A stretch of DNA of 64,000 nt from Rhododendron vialii (taxonomy: Eukaryota > Streptophyta > Magnoliopsida > Ericales > Ericaceae): NCBI RefSeq assembly GCF_030253575.1, contig NC_080559.1:6771501-6835500 (forward strand), read 5' to 3'. Shown here piece by piece: positions 32,798 to 44,326 of this stretch. How positions within the stretch are numbered: the stretch's first letter is position 1; each line of letters opens with the position of its first letter. Below the pieces are notes generated by a model. That model had not been told where the DNA came from, did not search any database, and saw only the letters and a program-made list of their open reading frames with translations. The position numbers were made by a program, and so were the translations under genes.

Positions 32798-34411
32798 ATA
32801 GGTTCATCGGGTGAAATAAGACCGGGGGCACATGCACTGGCACTCGCATAGGGTAGAGGAGTCACACGCGGCACTTCCACCCTGTGCGAGTAAATTAATA
32901 ATTGATTAATAAATTTGTATGTGCAACCCAAGTGTTTTTCAGTGTTGGGTGATTGTTGCTCCTATGAATGATATGTGAGATATTTTGTAGCTATTGACAA
33001 AGCAGAGGACAAAAGAAGCCCTCTAGCTAGGGGAAAAGCTTTTTTCATTTCAACTTGAAGAGAGAGGGAGAGACATGGGTTCAAACTGCAAAAGTAGAGA
33101 GAGAGACATGGGTTTTCAAACTTTTGTTTCTAATGTTCCTTTTTCTTTCAAAGTTTACTACTTTACACACTAAAAAAGAATCTAGAAGTTTTTGGCTTTG
33201 TTTGATTGAGAGTTTAGTTTTGATAATGGATGGAGAGAGAAAAAGAATAATGATTGAAGATAAGGGTAATAATTGGAGAAAGATAAAAATAGATTAAAAA
33301 GTAATAATTAGAGAAATAGGGTAATGATCGGAGAAAAAAATAGTATAATGATTGAAAACTAAACTAAAACTAAAACTAAAAGGGTGACCAAACAAAGCCT
33401 TTATTTTGATTTTCATTTTTGTACGCTGTACACTTTAATTCTATATTTTAATTTAGGATTACATTAATTCATAATAAGGAATATTTTAATTACAAAAATA
33501 TGGAAAATCATGTACTGATCCAATGCAAAATAAATGGAGAAAATTAATTTGTTAAATGTAATCCCCTTACCTGAATGTTCCAAAGGAATGCGGATCAGTC
33601 TACGTCCTCCTTAACTAGTTCTACGGAACAAATTTGACCGTCCGCTTGTGGAAGTCCCAGTTAAAATTATGGTGCTTGACTTCTGTTAGCTCGTACGTTT
33701 GTTTGGTTTTTGATTTGTACATTTTGGGCTCATATGGACTCAAAAAGTTACTTTATCCTCAGTGTGAGCTGGTTTGATCTTATTTCATTCTCTTTCAATT
33801 TTTTTGGACTTACTGTCTTTTGGAAATTTGCCCAAGGATATACACATAGAGCTTCAGATGGTTCTCCCCTGCCACTCAGGTCCCGTGTCCTCCCCTATCA
33901 TTTTGGTCCCGTTTTACTAAGGGAAATTACTTTTTTTTTTTTGAATTAAAGAATATATATTGTGAGAAAATGACCAATCTTATAAAGCGGAAAATAAGTA
34001 CTAAAAAATAAGAACATGAACAAAACGGGACCTCAATCGATACCGTATTTCCTTTGCTCTTTTTTTTTTTTTTTTTTTTCTGTTCTATTTTTTTTTTGTG
34101 TGTTTCAATTTCCTCTTTTCTAGGTGCGTCTAAATGAATAACGACGATTGAGCTGATTTGTTCTCATGTCATTTTTTTTCTTTTTAAGAGTTTGCATTGT
34201 TAAATTAGAAACTTTATTGCATACTTTATACTGAAGTTGATTGAAAAGAGCAATATATAAACGCCCAACACGAAAAAGAACAAGACTTTGTGTTACACAC
34301 AAATTCACACACCTACTTGCATAGGGCAGACCGGCGGAGGTACAGTGTATGGGAAGCCCCTACCATATGTGAGCGTGTATCACGGACATTACATCCGTAT
34401 CCGACATGCCC
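32798..34411. other. Downstream flank of subtilase A, no gene seen
   Basis: AT-rich and homologous to 49800-50600 and 54480-56720. The recurring gagtcacacg...ccaccctgtgcgag block shows the match. No coding potential. Confidence 0.5.
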
Positions 34412-35800
34412 TGTCGATTAGGTGCTAAAAAGCATCCGTTTATTTCCATTAATTTAGGCTTTGTCGGTCCTATCTAATATTATTTAATGAGATTTAATTA
34501 GTTTGTGGTGTTTCAGGGTTTACGGAGCATTCGGAACGGATTTGGACTAATAATCATGAGTTAAGGATGTTCTGGAGGGATCCACGGCAAGAAGAGGAGC
34601 GAAAAAGTGAAAGCTGGAAATTTGGTCTGGACCAAGGCTATGTTGGTCCGGATGACCAAGGCTAGATCCCGATCTGAACAATCTGTTTTTCTGGTCCGGA
34701 CCAACGGGCAGCAGCACGTCAATTTTATGTTTCATTTGTTTTTAAGTACTCCCTCTGTCTCAAAATGCTTGTCCGGTCCGCAAAACGGAGTGTTAAAAAT
34801 AATATAATTTTTACAAGAAAAAATCAAAATTTTTAACAACTTACTAGATATCAACGAGTAATTTTAATTTGTGAAAAAAATTTGAATTTTTTCTTGAAAA
34901 ATTTGTATTATTTTTAACACTCCGTTTTGCGGACTGGACAAATATTTTAGAACGAAGGAAGTATTAGTTTTGGGCCCAACTATAAAAGGAGGCCTTAGCT
35001 TATTATTTTAGGTTATCTTTATGTTTTTTGGCAACGGGAGAGAAAGGCAAGAATAACGTTAATAGAGATTTCTCCATGTTCTCCGTGATTCCTTCAATCA
35101 CAAGAGTTGTTCTTTCTTTTCATGGTCGGTTAAACTCTTTGTCTAGGGGAGGATGAAACTCCGTATCAAGTAACTATATTTTTTGTGTAGGATTTTGGTT
35201 TTGTTATTCGAATCGATCGTGAGACTAAGAACCCTTTCTGTTTCAATTGAACGGATTGATTTTACTTTTTCTTATCTATTGAGTATTTGTATTCCGGATT
35301 TCAAATACCTAGTCTTGCAATGGTTTTCATTAATTGTGGTTGGGGTTCTAAGATAAATTATGCTTGTAAGACGGATCGTGCCATTAGGTGGCCAAACCGT
35401 GCTACTGAGAGATGGTCCGTGCTATGGAATAGTCTATGCCTTTTAATAAGCTGATTATTTTCTTGACAATTATTGTTAGGATTTGCAAGTCCTAGCGATA
35501 ATCCCTTTTGATTCGAATAAATAAACCTACCCTATGCATATTGTTGTTACGCGATTGGAGTGGATTCCAAACCCTGGATATTTTCCTCCATCGTTTTCTA
35601 ACTTTTTAATTCATTATTTTAATTTAATTAGGTTATTCCAAACAAACCAAATCAATCAACTCTTTTTTTTTCGAACTAATCTGCAAGTTAATCGAATTTG
35701 TCGTAATTCAGTCATTGTCTCCGTCGGAATGATACTTGGTCTTGACCACTATTTTACGTAGTAGTAGTTAATTCTCAGTTTTATAAATTTATTTTTGACA
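34412..35800 (+). mobile_element. Probable old Athila/gypsy-type LTR remnant
   Basis: Homology with the duplicated flank stops at about 34411, at aggtgctaaaaagcat, a start like those of Athila-type LTRs. Inside are a TATA-like aactataaaagg (about 34980) and, near the end, gatacttggtcttgaccac, which resembles the U5 end of such LTRs. The right end is not sharp and no TSD is seen. A Stowaway MITE is nested in it. It directly abuts the broken end of the subtilase pseudogene. Confidence 0.45.
34749..34961. mobile_element. Stowaway-like MITE, 213 bp, TA target site
   Basis: Ends CTCCCTCTGTCTC and, inverted, CTTCCTTCGTTCT, with TA on both sides. The arms are nearly complementary (cgcaaaacggagtgttaaaaa and its inverted copy), so a transcript would form a long hairpin. 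Same family as 32580-32797. Confidence 0.85.
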
Positions 35801-35814
35801 CGGAACGATGCGGT

Positions 35815-36906
35815 CATCGACCCCGTCCGAAACGGCCGCATCGATGCCGGCTATGACGTCGGAAGCGTATTGGCCTTCGTCCCATGTGACTTTGTAGATG
35901 GCGAGTCTGGCCTTGGGCGCGATGCCTCTGGCTGTTCTGGTCGCGTAGCCGAAGTAGGAGGCTTCGACTATGTAGTTACCGGCCGCGATGGAGGAAGTGT
36001 GGGACCTGTGGCCGCGGGTGTCCCTCGCGGAGTTCATGCTGATTGTTATGTTGGGATTTGTAGCTATCATGCCCTTGTTGAAGTACCTGTTGCATTTAAT
36101 CATACAACCACTCATTTCATAGCAATGTGATCCGAAATCTGACACGCAAAGTATTTTTTTCGAGACGAATTATTAAGTATCGTACAATTTCAGTAACACT
36201 ATTGAGTTAAACGTGCATGAAATTTGAAGTAGTTGGAGTTATGATCTATCTAGCACAACACATTTGATGTAAAAAAAAAGAGAGCTCTAAATCTTGCAGA
36301 AAGGTTAGTTGTACTTACATATTTCTTACTCCGTATTTTTTTTAAATTAAAGAAAGAATTTGAAATGAGAAGAAGCTTATTGGAAATAGTACCTAGCACC
36401 GATAAGCTTCAAGTTACACAACGATAAGTTGAACTCCTGTCCCGCCACACAAGTTCCTTTCCACTTTGAGGGAACCATCGTCATTCCCTCGTCGTGGTAG
36501 CTCTTGCTCTCCGGCCACACGCCACTGTCGATCACGCCGATGATGACGTCCTTCCTGTAATCCGACGCCGGCCAGAACCCGGTGACCGGATTAAGCAACA
36601 GGAACTCGAACGTGTGGGTGGTGTCCACCGTCACTTGCTTGTCACCGTAAGCCGACAGAAACCCCGGTGACTTCTTCACGGTCTCCATCTCATCTTTGGA
36701 AAGCACCGCACTGAACCCATGGACGGCGTTGTCGTAAGTGTAGAGAATCTCGCCGGCGATTGGTGGCCGTCGGATGTTGCGGGGCTGGCGGTCTTGATAG
36801 AATCGACGGTGGAGGAGTACCAGTGGTGTGGGCCAGTGTCCTTGGGCATGTGAGACTTGTCCATGTGAATAATGTAAGTGGACCTCTCTTTTTCTACTGA
36901 TGACAC
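35815..36906 (-). pseudogene. Subtilase pseudogene, inverted, SBT1.9-like
   Basis: Matches exon 1 (about 36906-36393), the intron (36392-36087) and the first part of exon 2 (36086 to about 35815) of subtilases A and B. The signal-peptide region is eroded, a frameshift separates STYIIHMDKSHMPK from the LYTYDNAVHGFSAVLS part, and the His motif reads GHRSH instead of GHGTH. The sequence ends after DGVD, so the catalytic Ser and all downstream domains are absent. The splice sites still look intact. It faces subtilase A tail to tail and ends against the LTR remnant. Confidence 0.9.
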
Positions 36907-38939
36907 ATATCAAAAGATGGTGAGAGCCAAGAGAAATCTTCCGGTCACACCTCATCTTATATAGTAGCAAAATATATTAGAACTAGTTAGGATTGTAAAC
37001 GAATTGAATAGCTGGCGAGTTCGGTTCGTTAACGCTCAGTTTGGTTTGTTTACTGTTCGATTTTTTTAGTAAATGAGCCAAGTGAAATTCAACTCGTTTG
37101 ACAAAAATTCGACTTGTTAAGGAAGGCTCGGCTGAATTAAAACAACTCGTTTAGTAAATGACAAAGTTCAGCTTGTTAAGCTTAAATTTTTTGTTCGTTT
37201 AGTAAACGAACTGAGCTCAAACTTGACAAAGCTCTGCTCAACTCCGAGTGCAAGCAGTGATCTCCTTTTATATAGTACGTGGGTGAAGGTACAAAAATTA
37301 AAAAAAGGGTATACCAAATTAATGGAGGTGGGGCACTCTAGTTCGTCTTAGCCATGGGCGGACACAAGGGTGCCGGGTGCCCGGTCCCTCCACAATTTTA
37401 ATTATTTTTGGTAATTATATTATTTTTTAGATTAATTTGAAAAGTTTTCTAAAAGATCAATCTTTACAAGTCACTTGGGTGAAAAAATAATTCATAAAAT
37501 TGTACTCCTGTATGTAGAAAAAACTCCATAAAATTTCAAGTAATTAAATTTTCTTTTCTCACGGGTGTGAACTTAAACAGCGATTATGCATATACGCTCA
37601 ATCTCGCCTCTTTATCAGAATTAGCAACTAACAATATATATGACATATAGTACGGAGTATATGTTTTAATATTGTAAAGTGGTTATTTTTTGTCATTTTC
37701 CTTGTTATTTATGTACTTGTTTTAATGTTGTAAAGTGGTTAAGGTAGCTAGACATATGGTTAAGTCTGCTCATATCATGGCTAGAGCAGCTTCGTTGGAG
37801 TACTTGTAATTGTATTTTTTAAAGGATTGAGTTTGTTTTTCGAAAGAAAATATACGTAAAATAGTCCAAAACACGAGTGATTATTTAGTCGGCCTGGTTT
37901 CTTGGAACATCGATACGTGGTGCCAAACTATTCTTAATATCACACATTTTTGTGGGCTCCATATACTTAGCAGTGGATTTCACATATGTGTGATGTTTAA
38001 AAATATTGAGACATCACGTGGCGGTGTCCCAAGACCGGCCACCAAATAATTTTTCTCCAAACAGACCAGTAACGTGATTGATCACATGTTGCACAGCTCG
38101 AATATTATATGACAATGCCAGATTAATCAAATATTAAAATCTGGTATGCCGAAAACATATCCATAATTTTGTTTTCTATCAAGTTAATCGTGTTTCATTA
38201 TGCATACTTCATAAGGAGGGGTAATTTATCCATGGCAGAAAAAGGGTTAGTTTGGTTGTTTGGTGGAGTTCGATTCTTGCGGCCTGATCCGATTCTTGGG
38301 GTTAGGCCGCAAGAAAGTAATTTATTGTGAATTTTTTGGTCATTGCGTGGATGATATTGTCTTTGACCGGACTGGGATCGGAGGAAATTAATTGATTTGC
38401 GCGTAAGCTAACCAGGGCATCACTGACCACCGAATTAAAGAAAAAGTATTTTATTTGGGGTCTAGATCCTCTCAACTAGACGAGACAATCTAGATTGGGA
38501 TCGTTCATTGGTATAATCAATGGTTAGGATTTGTTTATCAATTCTTAATAAAAATACAACCATAGTATTAATTGACTATAGCAAATGAACAGTACGAATC
38601 AGGATTGTCTCGATCTTCCAGTCCAAGATATGGACAGGAATGGATCCATTTCCTTTATGGATTTAGAATGAAACATGTTCTGCAATAGAAACAATTTAAT
38701 AAAAAATAAAGAATGACTACCTTGATAAAATTGTGACATTATTCTTATCAAAATTGGGTGCACACTGTTCTTAGGATGCCCTTAATTTGCTGCTTCCTCC
38801 ATCTATTGGATAATGGATATGGAGGGAAAGGAACTGCAGAATTTTCCAGAGAAGAGACTTCTGCTTAATTAATAAGACCTGGTTTTTTCAGATAGAGGTT
38901 AGAGCTTGCCTTTGCTCTCGGAGAAATTTCAAGAGATCT
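36907..38939. other. Unique intergenic DNA with probable MITE remnants
   Basis: 36985-37258 starts taggattgtaaacgaa and contains inverted agtaaacgaac / gttcgtttact motifs, like degenerate hAT MITEs. 37260-37340 resembles the subtilase promoters in reverse orientation (tagtacgtgggtgaaggt, ggaggtggggcac), so the pseudogene's promoter was split by this insertion. The rest shows no gene. Confidence 0.4.
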
Positions 38940-38947
38940 GATAGGAG

Positions 38948-39578
38948 CAGGCGCGGACCCACGTGGAGGCACGTGAGGTCACGTGCCCCTTGCCTTTTTT
39001 AAAAAAATAAAAATTTTATATAAATTTGTAAAAGTTTCTTACATTGGTACAATTCATCAGTGTGATAGAGTGGTTCTATAGACTAGGAAAAGCTCTTGGC
39101 ACCTAGGTTCAATTCCCAGTTATGCGGCTTATGCCAACCCTTGTGTTTGTTTGTTTGTTTTTTTTTTCTATTTTTGTTCTCTCTTTCCTTTATTTCTTCA
39201 TTTTTATTTTATCTTTTTCCTTTATTTTTTCATTTTTGTTCTACCTCTTTCCTTTATTTCTTCATTTTTGTTCTACCTCTTTCCTTTATTTCTCTATTTT
39301 TGTCCTATCTCTGTGTGTTTTCCTCTCAATTCAAAATATTATGAAAATCAAATTACTAAATACTTTAGTTTACTTTCTATTAATCTTACGGTTGCCACCG
39401 CGACAGTTGAAAGAGTATTTTCAGACATGAAGATTATCAAAAATTGGTTGCCGAATAGAATGAGTGGTCAATATTCAATGATTGAGCGATAATTTAGTGG
39501 TATACATACAGAGAAATATTTTTCAAGATTGTGAATAATATGTGCCGCCAGTATATGGAATTCCTGGGTCCGCCACAG
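38948..39578 (+). mobile_element. hAT element, 631 bp, with transposase C-terminal remnant
   Basis: Ends CAGGCGCGGACCCA and, inverted, CTGTGGCGGACCCA, flanked by GATAGGAG at 38940-38947 and 39579-39586. At 39385-39490 the plus strand encodes VATATVERVFSDMKIIKNWL, a clear hAT-family C-terminal dimerisation motif, so this is an internally deleted copy of an autonomous element. The middle is a T-rich tandem repeat (tttcctttatttcttcatttt). A tRNA-like stretch is at 39062-39120. Confidence 0.9.
39062..39120 (+). other. tRNA-like stretch inside the hAT element
   Basis: A box B-like GGTTCAATTCC at 39106-39116 follows an A-box-like agagtggttctat. Folding into a cloverleaf is not convincing. Probably a tRNA or SINE-derived relic. 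Confidence 0.3.
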
Positions 39579-39586
39579 GATAGGAG

Positions 39587-41080
39587 TCGTCTCCTGGCTA
39601 GCTAGGGAATGGCGTTCACCTTACTGTATCTTTGGTCCTTAGGCTAGCTAGTTTCAGTAGTTCGTCGTGGTTTTGCTTTGCTAGTTTCTCTAGCATGCTT
39701 GTTTGCAAGGGAAGGCCTTTGCTCGCCACTGGATTTTGATTTGTTTGCTTGAAATGAATGGTACTTAGGGTATGTTTCACTAACTAAAATAAATACGTAT
39801 TTACTTTTTAAATTGAAGATAATGTATTATGAAAGAATGACTTGTTTCATAAAATAAAAAATAAGTAATTAAAAAATTAAGAACCTTAACTTACCCCAAA
39901 AAAAGAAAAAATCCACGAGAATGTGTGCTGTTAAAGTGTCTCTTGTGACCGTGATCCGGGAGCATTTACTTGTCTAGTAGGAGTAGCTAGGAGACAATAA
40001 CAAGAACCATGGGTCCAGTTGCCGTTGAAAAGTCATTATCTGAGGACATTAATTGGACTCCTTGCAGTTCTTCATGGGGGGCATGAGTGGTTGGTGGACC
40101 TGGTTATCACTTATCAAGACGTGGGAGATTCATCTCCCTGTAAAGCTTGGCAAAAGTTCAGCCAACTGTGAACTTCTTGCATGGGTACGTGTTCGGGATG
40201 CTGCTCGGCAGCTTCCTCTGTCATGTCCATGTGTCCACGTCTAAGATCATCCATCAAGTAATGTCTTTCTCAAAAAAAGAAAAAAAAAGAAAGAAGAGAA
40301 GATCCCATCATGGATTCATGATTTGTGTCCAATGATCTTTTTTTTCCTAGTAAATAATTACATGTATATATTTCTCTTCCAATAATCCAACAAAAAAGCA
40401 AAAACCAAACTTCCATCGCTTGCTACTTTAGGCAAAGAGAAGGGAGTAGGTTTTGATTTGTAATGGGTTGAATGACGAGGGACCCATCCAAATGAGGTGG
40501 AGTGCCACGTCCCATTCTGGGACAGTTTTGGGGCTCCACTTTGAAAATAGTGCTATAAAAAAGAAAAATCTTTTCTCAAAGGTTCATAGTTTGCAAGTAA
40601 AAAAAAAATTCTCTATAGTTCATCTATATTGTCCAAATAGAGCTAATGTTATCTTTGAGGTTTGTATTCTCTGTAGTTCATCCATATCGTTACCACAATT
40701 ACCAGACAATTCAAAATCATCTCTGGAGTTGTGTTCTCTATATTCCATTCGTATTGTTAACAGATAAAATAATTTTAAATCTCAGTATTCATTTGTATTG
40801 CTAACTGATAGAGTTATCAGTAAATGCATGTTGTCGTGACTCACTTACCAACTCTCCCTTTTTTTGGGTAGAGGGGCAAGAGAGTAATTCTACTTGACCA
40901 CTTACCTTGGCAATTGTTGACTAGAGAGAGCAAGATGGACCCTTTAACACACACACACACACACACACAAAAACCCTAACTCTGGATGTGGGAGCCAGCC
41001 ACACAACACAAGCCCAATTACCGACTTGAGCATTTGAAAAACACAAAATAAAGATCTGTGCATGAGATATTAATCAGTAC
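39587..41080. other. Intergenic DNA; second duplication begins at about 40828
   Basis: No gene seen. From about 40828 the sequence matches the 5' half of the B3 intron (25000 onward). A (CA)n tract lies at about 40949-40969. Confidence 0.5.
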
Positions 41081-41183
41081 CAGGGAGGTGGACCACAAGA
41101 GTTTCAGATTCATCGTCGCGGTGCCAGTTGCAGAACGGTTCGAAATCTTCATAAGACAGAGAAGATCCATTCTTGGTTTGCAT
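41081..41183 (-). pseudogene. Orphan exon 1 of an RTM2-like type B gene (B4)
   Basis: 103 nt equal in length to B3 exon 1, with the same ATG, an open frame (MQTKNGSSLSYEDFEPFCNW) and a preserved GT donor. Homology with the intron continues to about 40828 and stops; no exon 2 follows. The duplication breakpoint fell inside the intron. It may still have a promoter but cannot encode an HSP20 protein. Confidence 0.9.
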
Positions 41184-41691
41184 GGCAGAATTTGCAATTT
41201 CTTGATCCTCTCAGGTCGTGTTTGGATTCAAAAGGCGCAGCGTGAGAGTCCTCCAGTATATATATCATGGGTTATACGCATATTTATTGAAATGAGGGGG
41301 CCTTTGGGAGGGTTTCTAAGAGGTTTATTAATCTTTTGGATTTCCTCTGGAGATGAGGGAATTATTCCTGTTTTGGCTTCTCAGGTTTTGAGTTGCTTTG
41401 TGTCTTTGCAAATCCTTCTTCATGTCTAGGTTACCCTCTTGCATTGCATGCATGGGGTTAGCTAATCACATAGGTCATTTCCCTTTTGTTAAAATAAAGT
41501 ATCATGACAAATTTATGCATCATGTATAATGTGTAAAAGTTGATCTACGTATGGGGTAGTGTTCTAGTCGGGTCCCCTTTCAACAAAATAAAGATTCAAC
41601 TGCACTAATTTTCTAGGGATTATTGAAATAAGATGGGGCCCACGACCCTTTTAAGTGTGTGTGTACAATTATTTGTTCAAATGTGTGTTAT

Positions 41692-43321
41692 TGATGCATG
41701 GAAGTGTGTTGAAAAAGGAGATCGAGCGACAAGATCGCGACAACTCTTCCTTAAACCTGTTTAGTCTGAGAATACCCAGGAATAAAGGCAACAGAAATTG
41801 GTTGATTCACACAGAATACCCAAAAGTTGGCATAAAAGAGAACGCTCTTTTTAATTTCAGTAATTATCAAAAACTAAATAGCCCTAAGGCTTACAACTCA
41901 ATTTATAGTAAGAGAAACCCTACACACTAAGAAATAAAGAAAAAGGAAACTACCAAAATTGGAACCAAGTCTTCTTGATCAAATAATTCTTGAAAGGAAA
42001 CTAAATAAACTAAATTGAAAAACTAAACAATGTAGACATTTATTTCTATATTGCAAGAGTCCTACCAAAATAACTAAAACAAAAATAAGGAACTTTATAT
42101 TCTTTTTTTTAAAATAATATAATCTTTTCATTCTGCATCATTCTCCAGGGCTTGAGAAAACTCGTCCTGGAGTTTCGATTTCTTCAAATAATCTTTCTTG
42201 TTGAAACTTGTCTGCATCGATCTTATACTTTAAGTTGATCTTCTCGAATCTAAATTTCAAATAATCTTCAAAAATGAAATGAGCAATTTCCTTCCAAACA
42301 TGCACAAGGTGTGGAATCCAATGAATCTTACTTACAAGATCTTTAATAGGCTCTTAAAATGGATCCACATACTGAAAATTTTGAGCATCTTGAACACGAT
42401 TTATTTTGAAGACAAATTTTATAAAACTGCCAAGTACTTCTAACAACGACATCAAATTTATATTTTTCAACGAGGAACTTGGATCCTCTTTTTTCTTAGG
42501 AACTGTCTCATACCTTTCATCAACGAATGGTTCTTCATCATAAATTGGCAGCTTACTCCAATTCACAATTGGATTTGGAATAACTTTGGATGTGAAAGGC
42601 CAGCGAACTGTAGCCTCCTCCATGAAGGAGCAAGAATTCACTGGATAGTAGTGAGGTTGATTATCAATGATCAAGGCGCCTCTTGACCAACGCTTCATGC
42701 GTATCCTTAATCCGTTGAAACCATACCACTAGTTGTGCACCCCATGCAGCCTCATCACCTTCCTTCACATCTTTGGCAACAACATAACGACCATCACAAA
42801 CTCCTTGTTGTGCCATGATCTGGAATCGAGCGCAAGCTTTGATACCAACTGATGCAGGGAAGCGAATACAAAAACTAATGATCGAAGCGACAAGGACAAT
42901 CACAAACTCAATAGTTTAGAGAAACTCTCTCTGACTCTTTTCATTATCAATAATCAACTGCCCAGCCCTAAGGTGTAAAACCGAATATATAGGTAGCAAC
43001 CCTAACCCTAGAAAACATAAAAAATAATACCAAAATTATTATAGACCCATAAAATAGAGGAAAAAACAAGACTTAAGAAAAAAGAATGGGGTGAAATAGA
43101 GATTCCTACGAAAAGTTATAAGAGCGCAAGTAATTGCCCAAAACGGAATGAAGGCCCATTGGGAGGCCTAAACGGCCTCGGAAGCCATGTGTTCTGACCG
43201 TTGGGCAGTTTCGCATCCCGTCGCCTAAATCCACTATCAATTATATTACGAAAATGCCGGTTAGTACAAATAGGCCTTGGAATGTTTAAGATGGTACTCC
43301 TCCTCTTTGGCTACTGCATCA
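41692..43321 (-). mobile_element. Small non-autonomous LTR retrotransposon, 1630 bp
   Basis: Flanked by GTTAT at 41687-41691 and 43322-43326; the paralogous block near 25860 lacks it. The LTRs are 42850-43321 (5', minus orientation) and 41692-42140 (3'), both with TGATGCA...TGCATCA ends. Next to the 5' LTR is TTGGTATCAAAGC (42848-42836), an initiator-Met-tRNA-like primer site. The 709-bp interior lacks gag and pol. It holds minus-strand frames (42664-42831, starting MAQQGVCDGRYVVAKDVKEG, and 42354-42698) that I do not recognise. The two LTRs are clearly related but strongly diverged. Confidence 0.75.
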
Positions 43322-43326
43322 GTTAT

Positions 43327-44318
43327 GGTTACATTTTGCGGAAGAAATCATTTAGGATGATGTGGTAATAGTATTTTAGAATTTGTGTTTTTGGCTGTGG
43401 CTTTTACATTTTACATTTTTGGTTTTTTTATTCATGTGAATTTGCTGAAAGACGAATAAGAGTAACCTAAAGTTTTTTTTTTTTTTTTTCCACGAGAGTA
43501 ACCTAAAGTTAATGAAAGTAAAAATTTAAACTTCCGTAACTTTTAGTTTTATTGTCTTTAGGTTACTATTTTGGGTATTCCAACAAATTGAATTGCATAA
43601 ACAAGAGAAGTCTAAAAACTAAATATTTGGGCTTACTATGAAAATTGCACTAATAATAATAAAAAAGTAAAAAAAAAATTTATAATTTCTTTTCATTGGT
43701 TATTTTTTTATGATAGGTCAATGCAATTCAAATTAAGTGTATTGAGGGTATAATAGTCTTTTACATCTCAAAGTTAAGACAGGCCAATTTTTTAACGATA
43801 AGAGGTGCATACGTATATTAATTTGCAAAGTAAGGGAGGTAACAATAGTTTTCAAGACCTGAGGGGAGATCAGTGTGTTTGTCAGAAATCTCAAGGGAGG
43901 TCGGCATAATTTATCCAAAGATAAAGAAAGTTCGCAACCATGCATAAATGCCAAGCTGCCAATTTTGACGAGTACAATTATTTTACGAGGAAATGACATT
44001 TCAAGATTAATTGACAACTTGACCCATATATGGAGGCGTGATATTTTGTGCCGAAAATACATGTGTGTCTGTGCCCAAAGATTTTTCAGCCATCGGATTT
44101 AAAATTTAAAAAAAATACACAGTTTCATGGCCGAAAAATCTGTCGGCACAGAAATTTTCGAAACAGAAGAGATCGGACCCTATATATGTGATCTTTTTTT
44201 CTTTTTCTTTTTGGATCGGTTTACTCAGTCTGACCAAAGTAACTTTAATCTTATGTTGGATTCGAATCATTGAATCAACAAACGAAAGTAAAGGTAGTCG
44301 AAAGCCAAAAAAGTAAGA
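43327..44318. other. Duplicated intergenic DNA, no gene seen
   Basis: Matches 25890-27115. Frames here lack domains and are not conserved between the two copies. Confidence 0.5.
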
Positions 44319-44326
44319 AACGACAC

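Larger units (their letters stand above)
25000..34410. repeat. Second segmental duplication, copy one
   Basis: Collinear with 40828-56720. It starts inside the B3 intron (shared gttgtcgtgactcacttac) and runs through exon 1 of B3, the subtilase A gene and its downstream flank (for example 33640-33720 matches 54630-54710, and 34190-34400 matches 56475-56690). Size differences come from transposon insertions, mostly in the second copy. Confidence 0.85.

Noticed and set aside
34749-34961. Possible microRNA precursor because of the long hairpin
   Set aside because: TA target sites and a second family member nearby identify it as a Stowaway MITE; no small-RNA evidence is available.
39096-39492. 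Phe/Leu-rich multi-frame reading frames resembling a membrane protein
   Set aside because: They are low-complexity translation of a T-rich tandem repeat inside a hAT element; only the hAT dimerisation motif at the end is meaningful.
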